Part shown: in pieces, positions 14,601-27,800 of the stretch
Position numbering within the stretch: position 1 is the first letter of the stretch
How the letters are laid out: every line of letters starts with the position of its first letter
NCBI RefSeq assembly: GCF_964204865.1
Contig: NC_135259.1
Location: forward strand, 9,496,974 to 9,560,973
Direction of reading: 5' to 3'
From: Styela clava
Lineage: Eukaryota; Chordata; Ascidiacea; Stolidobranchia; Styelidae
DNA: 64,000 nucleotides
Made by a program: the position numbers and the translations under genes
The notes under the pieces: model-generated
What the model saw: the letters and a program-made list of their open reading frames with translations, nothing else
What the model was told of the DNA's origin: nothing
Databases searched by the model: none

Positions 14601-17600
14601 ACCATACCATATTGCATGTAACTGAACAGGCCGACCAGATGCTCCATCCCAGTTTACCACAGCACGGTTGTTCATTACAAGCTCTGACTTCGATTTTGTC
14701 GTCCAATGCACATGTATGTATCTAAAAGTCAAAAACAATATCTTTATGAGTAAACTCAATCTACTTTTCAATAGGTCTTCACAACAACGTATCCTTTGAT
14801 ATAATGGGTTTACAGATTGGACTGGGCAAGAAAGACAATCATACGGAGATTCTGTTTCTACTACCACACGTCCGTGGCTTTGTTCTAAGCAAAGCTGAAA
14901 AAGAATTGTAATGTCACATAAGCAAGTAAGTCTAAATACCTGTTTCCTGGTTGAAAATCCCCCGTCACAGGACGCTGAACATGGCGTCCAATCAGACCAC
15001 GCGCTGTAGGATCCATCTCCGATGTGACATTCTCTAGAGGTCGAAGTAACACCAATACAACCTGTTGTGTAACATGTTAAAGTAATAAATTTCTGCTATA
15101 CAGATATTAGTTTAATTTAAAGTTGTTGAAAATGATACGATCTATAAAAATTGTCTCGCCGGCACCACTTTAGATATTTTTTATTGGTATCAAATAACCT
15201 GCGTGGGTGACACTGGAAATTGGTAATTTTACACTTTTATCAGCCAATTATGTCGACTCTACATCGTACCGCAAAAAGTTTACTAGTATTTTGAATTTGA
15301 AAACAACAAAAAAATACTCGTAATTTGTTTTTAAAAAGAACCTATTTTGGTAAATTTTCGACAGCAAAAACTTTTTTTTCAAAGTGTAATTGCACTTCGA
15401 TATTTTTGGTGAAGAAAATTTTGCATAATTGTTTTGTCGATTCTGTGCTATCAATTCAATATTACATGTTCTTAGATGATGCAGAAATGTTTTATAAGCA
15501 CGTAAGAACTGCGTTGACAACCTAATTTAACGCTAAAACCACTTCCTAAACAATCAACGTTCTTTCATTTCATTGAACGAGAGAAATATCATCATCAGAC
15601 TTGTATCGTTCTGTACCATCCTCGCACTTTTTGTATTTATTTTTAGACTTGTTGTGATACGTCGCAATCACAGCACGTCAGTGATAGCATAATACGAAAT
15701 TGGGAAATCATGTACTAACGTTGTAGCATTTTTTTTTTAATATTATTCCTCAAAATATTTTCCATTTAGATTCATAAATTTTGAGATGATAAAAATCCGA
15801 TTAATTTACCTGGTTCCCCCACGGATGCCGCATAGCAAACTCTCGTTCTAGTTTGTGATCCTTTACCACAACTTGTACTGCATTGACCATAGCCTGACCA
15901 GCCACTCCAGTAACCACACTGATTGCCAACAGGATTGGCACATTTTCTGTGCGAAACAAGTAAAAGAGAAATGGTAATAGATTACAATCTTTGGCCTAAC
16001 TAAAAATCTTATCCTTAATATACAATGATAAGATTTTGAAAATAATTGAAGACACAAAATTCGGCCCGCTTACTGGAATCAAAAATAATTTCAAACGTTT
16101 GTTGAATTTTTTATTATACTACTCGCTAATGCTACTTGATTTGAATAGTTATGAATTAGATATGTAATAAGGTGGGATTTCTATTTTTATACAGTTTTTT
16201 GTTTACAGCTATAAAAAAATCGATGACACTAACTCAACTTATGCGACTATCTTGACTGCTCATATTTCTATCGTAGACTGTTTTTGAAAATAAATACTGC
16301 AAAATTAAAAAAATAATTTGATATTATTTATAATTTCTCACTTGTAATCAAAACAGTTTCCTTGACATGCACCTTCACCTGGAATACATCCATTACAACG
16401 ACGCATTCTTCTTCTCACTCCCATTCCACAATAGCCTTCGCAGGCACTCCAGCCACCCCATGGATACCATCCACAACCTGCACATGAAAATATACATTTC
16501 CGTCATTTAAGAAACCCATTATATATAAATATTCGAGTATATAGCGAATATGTTGGAATAAATTCATTCATACTGAAATACAAAGTGAAGAAATATTTCA
16601 AATCTATAATATTAATGATGACATATCAATTTTTGATAAAACAAACATTACCATTTAAATAATTTATCCTAAATATTTCTCTTCAAAATTTTCAGGATCC
16701 GATTTCATCGGTTATTGAATTTTTGATTTTATCTCAATTGTTCACTACCCTGGTCGTGGATTCTCTTCACTTCTGAGTTAGTGATCTAGCTGTCATTTAG
16801 CGTTTTAATATAAAAAACATATTTTACATTATTCACGCCGCTTCTCATTAATAGCAATAAGAACGAATATTTGTTCTAAAAGGTGGAATATCTTGTAACA
16901 AACACTTACGGGGAGCTGTTGGTCTTGTGGTATAAATTTGTATCGAAGGTGTAGGCGTTGCAGATCTAAGCATAACTTCTTCTTGCGGTGTAAATTGTGA
17001 AATGACAATAATGAGTTCAAGTTGTTGTTCGTTTATGAGATTTGCCAAGAAATATTCTCTCGTCCGCTTGAAATTGTTTACTAAAGGCTTCAAAAATTCT
17101 TCAATTTCTAGTTCTTTTTTGGTTGGTGTTGGTGTTGGACGGGGTCGATACACTCTCGTTGGTTTCACGTATGGTTTAGGATTGTACGGCTTGGGTTTTG
17201 GTTTGTACGGCTGAGGCTTTGGATTGTATGTTCTTGGCGTACGGGGGTTGGAATATACTCTTTTATCTCCCAGTAAATAAGTTCTGTCTGCAAAATGATA
17301 TATTGTTTATTAATTGTTATTCATAATAATTATGAAAATTGTAAATTGTGATGTGGTATCGAACAACGATTTAAAAACAGTCCGCATAGGAAGGGATCAA
17401 GGTTTCTCAATATTGCAAGAACAGGTTTAACTTATAATAGGATTATTTATGTATTCATACTATTTCTACCAGCAACTATTAAAATATTATCCGCAGTCTA
17501 CATTCATATATCGTCATTGTAACTGCGTCATAATTTTCTTCAAATGACCGCGTAGACTTCAGAAAGTTGAATCATCGTATTTTAACTTATCATTTATTGT

Positions 17601-18830
17601 TCATTGAAGAATCCGAACAGAAGAAAGTTACCACAAAATCTTCGAAGCCTTTTTCCTGTGAACACGCAATTTAACCAATGGTCTACAATGGTCGTTATCC
17701 GATACATGGTCTTTCTCGACGAATCATCATCCAACATAGCGGATAGGACTTCTTCTGCTTTTGATCTTGTGTATTGTTGCGTATTTCTTTTGAAGCATTT
17801 TGGCTTATCCTGTAACAAAGTCAAGTTTATCAAATATCTGTTCATATTGTTTATTTGAACTGAAACTTAACGCACGCTCTCAAGCTACAATTAAATTGCC
17901 AGACCATTCATACGTCAGTCATATACCTCTTTTTAACTAGAGCACATCTCTGTTTAATCTTTACTATAAATGTTTAAAAATACACGTGAATTTCATTCGT
18001 GGTTTATCAGTTTTATAAAAGATTCAGATTACCTTCTCGCTTAATACTTACAATATTAGTGTCGTCGTAGCAGCAATTCTTTTTGTTACATCTTGCTTCA
18101 GTAATGTTCTTTTGTAAACATTTTTGTTGTTTTCGTTTTGGTACTCGACAGACCAAACCTGAAATATTGTAGTTTTTGCGTAATATTACTATCTTCTTAT
18201 TGATGGCGAGAAGAATGCTTGCTTTAAACCAAAGTTACACTGTTTTGATATTTATCTTTGTTTAACGGATCATTTTTTCACGATTTATTTGATTTACTAC
18301 AACTTTGTATTGAAACTACTCAAATTGCATTAACATTTACTAGAGTGCATTTTTTTCTCACACTGAGTTTGGAGAAATTTAAAAAAAATGATAATAACAC
18401 ATTGTACGCCACCAACACCAGAAGTTTTTCATCTGTTGAAACTAAATGATATTGATGTATATATAGCTAATAAAGCAAATATGACCACGGGTGATTTCGT
18501 ATATTAGCGATTTACAACTTTTATGTTCTGTTTCCTTGCGTAAAAATATTTACAACTTATATGATATTCTGAAGTTTCTAAATATATCTCGGTCATCCAA
18601 TACGTAATTACTGAATTTTGAAATACTGTTCGATCAGAATTCATACTTGTCAATGTCGATGTCATTTGAATAACCGTTTCTTTGTCTAATCCCAAATTTC
18701 CAAAATTAGGCTCGGTATCTTCCTCTACAACTTCTACATTTTCTTCAGTTTCTTCAAGTGAAAATACGTTGTCACAATGAACAATCCCGAGTGCACCAAG
18801 GCATAGCAGTGCCAGCAATATCTTTCTCAT
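5336..18830 (-). CDS. Secreted trefoil + multi-thrombospondin type-1 repeat protein (28 exons)
   Basis: Spliced model of 4,860 nt coding 1,619 residues; every exon junction closes in phase. Order: signal peptide (1-19), acidic stretch, trefoil (P-type) domain (about 65-102), helical region, Pro/Lys/Tyr-rich linker (about 157-282), then about 29 TSP type-1 repeats to the C-terminus. Repeats show the family hallmarks: WxxW before the first Cys, CSxTCGGG-type turns, alternating Arg residues (RxRxHxC) and six cysteines. Such Trp and Ser/Thr sites are known C-mannosylation and O-fucosylation targets. The start is the first ATG, 30 nt after an AG acceptor. Known large TSR arrays include SCO-spondin and hemicentin, but no LDLa, VWD or Ig domain is seen here, so an extracellular matrix or mucosal/egg-coat role is only inferred. 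Exon coordinates are in the sub-entries. The product class is secure; the exact biological role is unknown. Confidence 0.9.
8940..11931 (-). other. TSP type-1 repeats 8-18 and start of 19
   Basis: Exons 11831-11931, 11615-11729, 11015-11199, 10611-10873, 10231-10438, 9694-9996, 9311-9473 and 8940-9131. Cores include WGFWSACSQSCIGG, WSGYSDCTKQC, WSDWSTCDVTC, WSDWSICSKTCPGG, WDDWSQCTVTCGGG, WSRCSRTCPGG, WTECSSTC, WGPCSQTCLGG, WGPCSVTCG, WTSWSSCSTTC and WSPWSPCPKTCG. Larger exons hold two repeats (10611-10873, 9694-9996), showing intron loss or exon fusion within the array. The 9694 and 10231 exons join in phase 0. Confidence 0.88.
13768..13877. mobile_element. Palindromic MITE, copy in the TSR gene intron
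   Basis: Near-perfect inverted repeat: the left arm has gtatgcgcaccaagatggcg and the right arm its reverse complement, around a short centre with caggttagggttcaggt. Outer ends read ggtactcctgaagtatg (right, reverse complemented) and gacctcctcaagtatg (left). Same family as 27721-27956 and 37520-37632. It is non-coding and sits between TSR exons. The target duplication here is unclear. Confidence 0.75.
14814..14894 (-). other. Possible in-frame cassette exon within TSP repeat 3
   Basis: An 81-nt open segment bounded by cttttcag and |gtaaac, phase 0 at both ends, coding 27 residues with three cysteines (starts LCLEQSHGRVV). Without it the flanking exons (14940-15061 and 14608-14721) make a perfect TSR, with TRKQ joined to IHTC. 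With it, repeat 3 would be interrupted in frame. It was left out of the main model. Confidence 0.3.
16910..17287 (-). other. Pro/Lys/Tyr-rich linker exon (exon 4)
   Basis: This 378-nt exon codes a low-complexity linker: PKPQPYKPKPKPYNPKPY-type motifs, then RPRPTPTPTKKE, a charged helix with FKRTREYFLANLINEQQ, and TPTPSIQIYTTRPTAP. It separates the trefoil module from the TSR array and is a likely extended, O-glycosylated spacer. Both exon ends are phase 1. Confidence 0.8.
17632..18158 (-). other. Trefoil (P-type) domain, exons 2-3
   Basis: Exons 18052-18158 and 17632-17809. The six trefoil cysteines appear in order: CRVP...KC...ARC...KNCCYDD...PKCFK, with the diagnostic adjacent CC followed by an aromatic and two Asp. 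The intron falls between the CC and the last Cys. Exon 3 continues into a non-repeat segment with TTIVDHWLNCVF. Trefoil domains are protease-resistant three-loop modules in secreted mucosal proteins and some egg-coat proteins. One residue that differs from many family members is Val-Pro just after the first Cys; spacing is otherwise standard. Confidence 0.85.
18647..18830 (-). other. First coding exon of the trefoil/TSR gene: signal peptide
   Basis: It starts MRKILLALLCLGALGIVHC, a short basic n-region, hydrophobic core and AHC-like cleavage site. An acidic stretch (ETEENVEVVEEDTE) follows. The donor is A|gtatga in phase 1, and the next exon completes the codon AGT (Ser). Just upstream, an AG acceptor ends at 18861, leaving a 30-nt leader. 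Confidence 0.85.
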
Positions 18831-18860
18831 TGTTATGGTAGTATAGCGCCACAAGTATAG

Positions 18861-21800
18861 CTGAAATAAGAAAATATGATAGGCTATTGTTAAAGTTCAA
18901 TTGTATTTAGTTCAGCAGAAACGTTATAATACCCACTGTAAGTTGCTGATTAATTATAAGCACTGATTTTTATGCAACCTTTTTATTTAATTTATGTCGT
19001 TCGCTGTTACACGATGACGAGATAATGTTTAGGTTTAAGTATATATGTTGTCAATGAATATGAGTTTTTGTAACATGTAAGCTTTGATTCAATCTTCAAA
19101 AGAAAGAGCAAAATTCATTGGGTATTGCGTTGAGCTCATTTTTGTTTTCATAGCGGTTAGAGATCATACATTCAGAATCGGTCTAGTTAAATTCTTTTTT
19201 AGTTTAAAAAGCAAACTTTTATTATATGAGACATTTTTCATATTATAGCAGAAATATATATATTAAATCACGTTCGTTTAATTTTGACGTAATCAATACA
19301 GAAGAGAATCTCCTCTGTGATGCGCAATTCACCTCGGTTGCTAAACTAACGACTTTTATCTAACGCGAGATGTTTATTTGAGAATCTCACTCTGTATGTT
19401 GATTCTAAATGTCTGCATTTTAATTTATCCATAACACCTAAAAAATATATTTGCCACCAACCCCAATTCATCAAATCAAGTGTCTGAGCTGCTGAGCAGA
19501 TGTTTAACCACATTACTGCCAATTACTACCATCTAAAAACAGACATTCATCTTATTCTAGCACTTTATACATTATTTCGCTCTTTACTAATTCTTTTTGA
19601 ACGGAAGTACTCCACAGACGTATGCCTTAGACATGATTCTGGTCGTGATTTTCACGCCTATTTATCGCCAGAATTTAAGTAGCCCTCGACGAAAAAAGAT
19701 TGATGAGAAAAAATAATATCGTTTCTATCTATTCGTGATATACTGCATTCAACTTCATGGATTGGCCCGAGGCACGCTAAAACGTCAGAGGTATTTTATA
19801 TGATTTTAACGATATGGTGGACAACAGAAACGGTACACACAACACTGTTCTCTTTTGCCTTGCAAAGAGTCGAATAATCATAGTCGGGGATCATGCTCTT
19901 CATTTCAGTTCAAACTGTCGAGAAAGGGGGCTGCTAAGAAAAATCATAATACGCCAAAAAATTCGAATGCCCGATGGTATAACGACGTATTGAATATTAA
20001 TCACAATCATTGTATATTCAAAACTTTATAGATATTTCTTCTGGAAATATTTGCTATTTTGTTAGGCCAGGAAAGATAGCACATACGGTTTTTGCCGATA
20101 TAAAAAACTGTTGTAAAGTTTTATTCCATATCTGTAATAAAACAACTTTGACAAACGTTATCAGATTTGACATGCTATTCAATATTTTTTGGTTTGATAC
20201 AATATTAAATCGGGTTACAGGTTAAAATTCAAAATATGTCAAATTGTACGAGCAACGCAAAAGTTTTTTTTTAGAAGGCAAATGGACGTTGTAACGTAAA
20301 CAAACAACACACTCATTTATAAACAACGTTGGTCAGGTATCGTCAAATGACACGCATTTGATTTAGTTCACCTTGCGTGGGATGTATAGACAAAATTTTG
20401 TTTTTGTCGTAATTTAACTTTTATTAATGACTGCAAAATTCATGCTTACACAAAGTTTACATTTATGCCTAAACAGAAAGTGTTGACGAACTGTTACTTC
20501 TTGAACATTTTGATTAACTTTCATTAACTTCTCTATTTTGTTTATCAGAAATTGCGATAACAATACTTAAATTTATTTTCTTCTTAGTAATAATAAATTC
20601 AGTTACCGATCTTTGTGTTTAGCTATCATTTGATAAATAGACTTATAGTGAATGAGAGTTAATATGAAAACAATGGATCATGTTTAAATTATATCCTTAC
20701 TTGCTCATAACTCCGTTAAAAATGAGTAAGTTTCCTGAAAAAATACGGGTCGAGCGGTTCTTAGTCATACTACGAAATATGCGAAACAATTGCTACAGCT
20801 TATCTGATAAACAATTTATAGTTCGTACCACCCCGTACCGTTTTGGACAATCGACGGTTTTGTCAGCGTTTCGTCAGTAAAGCGTTTCCGTTCAGGGTTA
20901 AAATTATGTGAAATATTCTGATATTTTTGCTTTTATGTAATTTTATAATTGAAAATGAAAGGTATTTTAGTTTTTTGTGTTTCCCCAAAATAACAACTTT
21001 TACTTCATTATCTGTAGGAAATATCTTAAGAACATAAATAATATAATCCAAAAAATGAAGATTGAAACGTATCCAAATTCAAAATTTGTAGAACCCAAAC
21101 ATAGTTTTTTAAACAACGGAATTGTAATTTTTTTAGTAGATTTTTCTCGAAGTTTTAAGTTTTTTCGCATTTCTAAACGAATTTATATTACATAAATAAT
21201 AAAACCATGCTGATAGCACAACCTTGCCTGATACCATATCTTCTATACATGACTCGAAAAGTTCATTCACGTTAATTTCCTTTGTGGCATTTGTCGTGTA
21301 ATTGATCGACGTACGCATTTTATTTAAATATATTTTTACCCCACCCTCCCTCAAATTCAATATTGACATGGAACACTCATTATAAGTGAATGTCCCAAAG
21401 CTGCTTTCAAAAAGTTTTGAAAAAATTCCTATAATTAAATCAGGAAAGTCAAAATTAATGAAAAATCAATTTACGATGATTAATTGTTTCCTCTACCTGG
21501 TTTTTCTAAAACGAAAATTAATTAACTATTCCTATATTTATTGTTGTTATCACGTTGGTGATATATGATCTGGATGATTATCTTCAATATTGAGGTTCTG
21601 TTCACCGACAACACAAATATGAAATACTAAACGATTCCTTGTTCAAAGCTTCATCATGTTTGTTTTATTCGCGTCTTTGGAGTTAATTAATTTGATATAC
21701 TTCACGAAATTTTATATCGTTTTTATGTTTAAAAAACCTACGATTTTAAAAATTTAAAGATTGATACACCGAATTTTTTTCTACAAACGTCTTTACATTT

Positions 21801-24800
21801 GATACTGATCACATTCTGTCGGGATAGTTTGATAAAGTTCTTTTGAAAAAAAAATATATCGATCTTTTGGATCTTTCTCTGTGTAGATTTTATAACCCAG
21901 TGATGCAAAGAACAATAAAGAGTTTGTCTGAGTGTAAAAATATTATTTTAATTTCTCGCGCTGGCTCAAACGTCATTTCTCAGAATACTATTGTACAGGA
22001 AAAATATTAAAAAAGCAGCACAAATTCTTTGTAACGGGGATGTCAAAACATTACATAATGATATAGCTGTCATACGTGGGCATTGTTGTTATTGACGCAC
22101 TTGCAATCAGTCTGCAATAACTTTTGTTTACGCGTCGGGCTGCAGGAAAAATATTATGAAAGCTTTTAATGACAAAGTTCAATTAATTGTTTCGCAAATA
22201 TCGTGAGCTTGAGGTGATCATTGCTTTGTTTGTCTTTATTTATGTCACGGGGATTTAAAAACAGCATTGACGATATAAACCGCCGCAAGAGCATACACCG
22301 CCACAGGAACTAGTCTTTAATAGTTTTACTTCAAGTCGTTGTTCTATTCAAAGTATATCTAAATATTTAAACAAAAATGCACCCCCGGTGCACAATTAAA
22401 AGATAACATCTCATAATTCTGACTATCGCAAATTGCAAACAGTTACCACGATTTATAATTTGGAATTTATGATAATATTGCAATGTAAATCAAAAATGTA
22501 TTACGAAATACATTTTTCTTGGGTATTTGTGATGGCTGCAATTTTCCTGCTTCTTAGCAATCTAGTCATGCATTGCTGCAAGCTTTTTAATAAATTCTAT
22601 TAGGTTCTATGTTTGAAATAATTTATTGATTTTAATTTTACGGAATTATGTGAAGTAAAAATGAATAGAAAAATTATTAATGTAGAGGGTTATTTATTCA
22701 AATTTTACATACATTCAAATCATCGTTTCAAAATTGAGATAACATTTTTATATATATACATAATTGCTCCAGGATGTATCAAGTTGCATATTATTCCTGT
22801 TATGAAAGTTCTTAACATCCTTTAGACCAAATATTGCTGAAGATAAGATTTCACAAGTATATACTGGCTATATAAATGTTAAACTTTCACCCTTAAATTA
22901 ATTTCTTATATTGTTAATTCGTTTCTGCGAATCCTAATATTTTCTGTTTTAAATTAAAAAAACATTTATAATATATAAATAATTTGGTTTCGTAAGATTA
23001 GAATTTTTTTGAACACCCTCATAATAACTTTCGCCTAATTCATCAGTTATTTGTACAATATAACAATTACGGAATTTTCACGAACGCGGTAACTTCCAAA
23101 TTTAGAGAAAATTTCTCGTCGCCGGACACACGTGAACACTATTAACACTTAAAATCAATGATAATAAAATAATTACATAAATATAATTGCTTAATAAGTA
23201 GAAGTGCTTGACGTCACTTGTGTAAATTTTAACACCTTTCTGTACAAACAATTCATTAACAAAAATTTCCTTGCGGCCTAATCGTATAATTATAAGGATA
23301 TCCTTATAAGAAATGGATCCCCTGTTTCACATGTATTACCTATATAAAAGTAATATATCAAATTATATTTAATGAGCTGTAACTTGAGTAAGTCTTTGAG
23401 TTAAATTCTATTAAATGTAATTAGAATTACGATTCTCGTTATATTCTTTCGTTTATAGTAATCCTATATATTACTACTATATGAAACATTTCAAAGAAAT
23501 TCTATTATAAGAGTCAATTTAAAAAGAAAACGGTTTTTCATTTAACAGTGCATTTAACAAATAAGATTCAATTGTGTTTTTATTGCGCTACTCGCAGACG
23601 ATTCATGTTTTGTCAACAGCAAACAGGAATTACAGCGAACGATATTCAACATCAAAAAAATTGAAAATGTACAAACATGTAATAGTGGGAAAGTATATAC
23701 AAAAAAATATTTGTGGTAGAATATGATAGATCCTTATAATGTTTTCAACGTTTTTTTATTGATAATTGAGTTAACCTAAGTACATAAACAATCCCACGGA
23801 ATCATATCCAATATCGTATATGTAAACATGTTATGAAAAATATAACGTTGTCCGTGCAATACCTCTTTCGGTAGCTTTTTTCTAATTTTTTATGGCCGGT
23901 TTACGTAAAAATTACGTTGAAATTCAATATCTTTTGATATTTCTTTGGTTACGAAAGAAGATTGTATTTATTATTGCGTTCTTAGATGTAGTACCATAAA
24001 AATTGATTGTTTTCTGCATGAAACAACGAAATGTGTACATTAGGCTACATATTTGCACAATCTTAAAATAGTTAAACTTTGTTTATATCAATTGTCGTAA
24101 CATTTATTTTCTCAAATTTCCATTTCAGTTCATTTTGGCCCAAATATATTAAACGGTAATTCTTATCTTTCCTATATCTATACCATAACTTAATGTATTT
24201 CGGTTTGATAAACGAAATATTTGCATTAAGCAAATTCACTTTTGAAATTCGTCAGAATGGATATTAATTTAAATACCAACAGGGAGATCTTATTATAGTA
24301 TATAATGGTAAACATACTACCGGTATATGTATATAAGTGCAAAGTCCTTCTCTTATGTTATATTGCGTTATCAGAAAAAACATTGATAACAAGAATAAAA
24401 AATTGCTATCAATTGTTAATAAATTCCAACATACCTGTTACAGCTTTGCTTCCGATTTTATGAAATCGTTGGCAGTGTCACGATGGTACGCAGCACAGGC
24501 TTTAAAACTTAAGAGAAATTTAGTTATTATGCTAAATAACAAAACAAAAAAATTTAATATGAACATTGATTAGGAAATAAAAATTCGATTAGCGATCTCC
24601 TTGTTCTGGTTGCACGAACTTACGTCCATTTTTGTCGTACAACAAGCTTTAAAAGCGTGCTATGCAATGACGCTGTATTCTTTTTACAAATAATTACTCA
24701 TGAAAACTAATTTATATATATTTCAACATCTAGGAATCATTGATACGGTGCTGCAGCAAACAGTCCACGCATTTTTTGAACAATAATTGATCAAATTGTA

Positions 24801-27800
24801 GACTGGCTCTCTCTACGTATCTAAAAGATTCAAAATAGGTTTATTATAATCGGATTAAACACGTAGAGTAAGATTTAGAAAGTGTTCGGTTTAATATATT
24901 GATGAATGAAACCTACAATTTGTTTAAGTGTGTGTTTCAAGTCAGTTTTTAGGGAGCATATGTCCAATATGAGGCTGCATTTTCCTTAACGTAAAAACTG
25001 GTAAAAGGAGAATTTATTTGCCTCATCTCTGTAAATAAGTTGGTTATTTGTCAACATTCCTTCTCTGCGCAGGATCCTTGCATGGAATATCTATCAATAC
25101 ACTTTACGATGATTTTATGGAATATTCTGAACTACTGGATCACAAAATCATTGGTTGGTCAGACCGTTGACTTTAGTAGTTTGCCAATTTATGATTCGAA
25201 CCTTAACAATTCTCCCCTCCATCTTACATATTGAATTTTTTGAATATGGATATAAAGAGAAATCTTGAATCTTGAAATAAAATAAATTATAACTTCCAAA
25301 GTATTGTGTGAAATGAATAATTGAGTAAAAGCAATATTAATTGCTATATGAAAGTTTCAATCTAAAATCAAATTTTTCATTGGTCGGTTGGCTGGATATA
25401 ATGTATATTTTCCCCTCAGGCGCGGTATTTATGATCAAGTCCCAAAACAAACAAACGCGTCCAAGAGATTAAGTAATAATTTGATTTCTCTACTCCAAAC
25501 TATCAACAAAATAATCTGACAAAACGTGATAAATTTGGACCTGGTACATCTGATCACGTAATGGTCGCGCCCATCAGTATAACTAAAATTGCCAACCTTT
25601 GAAACTGTGTAGTTTCGCAAGCGTTAACTTACACGTTATCACCCGAACCTCGGATAACAATAAAATGGCTTATTATAGCCCATAGTCGTGTTTTAAATGC
25701 TGATCCCACAGATATCTAAATTTGACTCATCACCATTTTATTCAATTAGGTAATTTTTTTTAATCAAAATTTCCTACAATTTTCTTATAAACCAATGAAA
25801 TTAACCAACGTTCAACCATATATTTCCTTAATAAATTACAAGGGATAGAATTACACTCAAAAGGCTCATAAAACACCCATGAATCTTATCGTACAAGCAA
25901 TACACCTAATTTGACTTCCGAAGTCGACTACTGATGATATGATTGCATCAAAATGAATCACGTTCAATTTATAGTCAATTTACAATTGTTTTTTGTATAG
26001 AATATGGAGAATGTCATTTGAGTGTGATAATGAATTAGTGCCTTGGTACCGGTAGAATTATGTTACATCACCGATCCCGCGATCTGAGGTTGTTATTAGA
26101 GTGACGTCGGTGTACCAATTATGACACTATATTTAGAAGGTAATCGCTGCGTTAGGAACTTTTAATCAGAAAACTTAGATCAACAGAGAATTAATTGATC
26201 GCTTTGTTTGTGATGGTTGACAATTTACTTTTGTAACAGTAGTGTTAATTTCGGAAATAAAATCTGATAAATTTTGGTTCATTTTTGTTTGATTAATACC
26301 TTTTCAAAATGATATGGTTAGAGGTTTTGGCCTGATTATAATGACATCTCATCGGTTTACAATGTTTTTCACGTTATTCACTCAGCATGAAATTTCACCA
26401 AAATGTTAAACCTAATCCTGTATATGCGACACGTTAAATATTTCGTTAAAAGCCATCTATTCTAATTCCGGAAATTTTCAGCCTGTTTCAAAATCTCGCC
26501 TTTGGCAATTAATTAAAAAAAATAACGGTGTTGTGGTAACAAAAAACTCTTTAATTACAAAATGTGTTGATTTGAATGTGATCACTTGTTATTGAACAGT
26601 TTTATATATACATACTTCGATATTTGAATACTATTCTTAGATATGTTCAACGAGAAATATTTTGTTGTTCTATTTCAATTTTATCAGATGGAAATTAAAA
26701 AATGATAACGCTATAGGAATGTGATTATGTATGTAAGTCTCATTTTCTCAACACAGCATGGTATGATATCTACCTTAAATAAAAATCTTCACCCAATTGC
26801 TTATAATGAATTTGGTATTTTTTATCATATCGTCGGATCACGTGATACTTTCAATAAAAAGTGAGTCTCAAATACTGATGGACGTAATGATCTCATAACA
26901 AACGTACAAATAAACGAAATATAAAGTTTGATTTGAATCCATCGTTATAAGTAACTAGCACATATAACTAGGCCAGTTCACATGCGAATAAAAATGCTTG
27001 TCACATTTTGGTGAAATAATTTGACAAAATATTTTCGCCCAACTACGGAGCAATTTGACCATTTTCGACGTAATAACACTCAAAATTGCCACCTGTGAGA
27101 AAGTCATGACAATGAACAATCGCTTCTGATCGACCCCCTAAACTACGTATATAAAAGTACCTTGTAATTTCGAAAGGTATTTTAAGAATATACCACAATT
27201 GTTAAACTTAAGTTATCAATTTACCAAAAGCAGAGTACTCATCAAACAAATTATGGTTTTTCCTGCATAATTTCTTAACCACACTGAGAAGATATAAGGA
27301 GCGTTTGAGATCTAATCTGACTAGATGAAATAGTCATAACGTTCCTTTTTTAGTTATTGTGTGACGTTAATCAGTTAACGGAGAATTTTCTCTTTCAAAT
27401 CTTTAGTAATAATAATTATAATATGAATACTACAACATAAATAGAATTCATGGCTTTAGTTTTACATTGCTATGTCGACGAAGGGTATACCCAAAAATAT
27501 GTTTGCATTTTTTAAATAGTTGTAATTGCGTTCAGTTGGAATTTTTATATAGTATAAATCAATATGAAAGGACCTCAACTTGCACACTCTAATGCGCAAA
27601 CAAATCACCTGCTTTAATCAGCAGTGGATTTTTAAGGAAGTAAACAATAAATGTATGTCATGAAAGGAAATATTTGGTCTTACAAGCAATTCAAAGTATA
27701 TACAGAGAGGTCGAAAAGTTGGTACTCCCGAAGTATGTGAACCAAGATGGCGGACACCGGAACGTAGTATGTGTAGCAGGTTAGGGCTAGGCCATAATTT

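Larger units (their letters stand above)
13069..16477 (-). other. TSP type-1 repeats 1-7 (exons 5-11 of the coding model without the cassette exon)
   Basis: Exons 16342-16477, 15810-15946, 14940-15061, 14608-14721, 14439-14514, 13935-14085 and 13069-13307. Repeat cores include GWSACEGYCG, WSGYGQCSTSCG, WSDWTPCSASCDGG, WSIWSACSVTCN, WESCSTTCPGG, WTPCSKSCPGG and WLAWSSCSSTCPGG. Most introns lie either between repeats in phase 1 or inside a repeat after the GG turn in phase 0. A short palindromic MITE sits in the intron at 13308-13934. Confidence 0.88.

Noticed and set aside
19500-25620. Several 60-80 codon open frames on both strands
   Set aside because: AT-driven composition, no splice-phase partners, no signal peptide or motif, and frames overlap on both strands.
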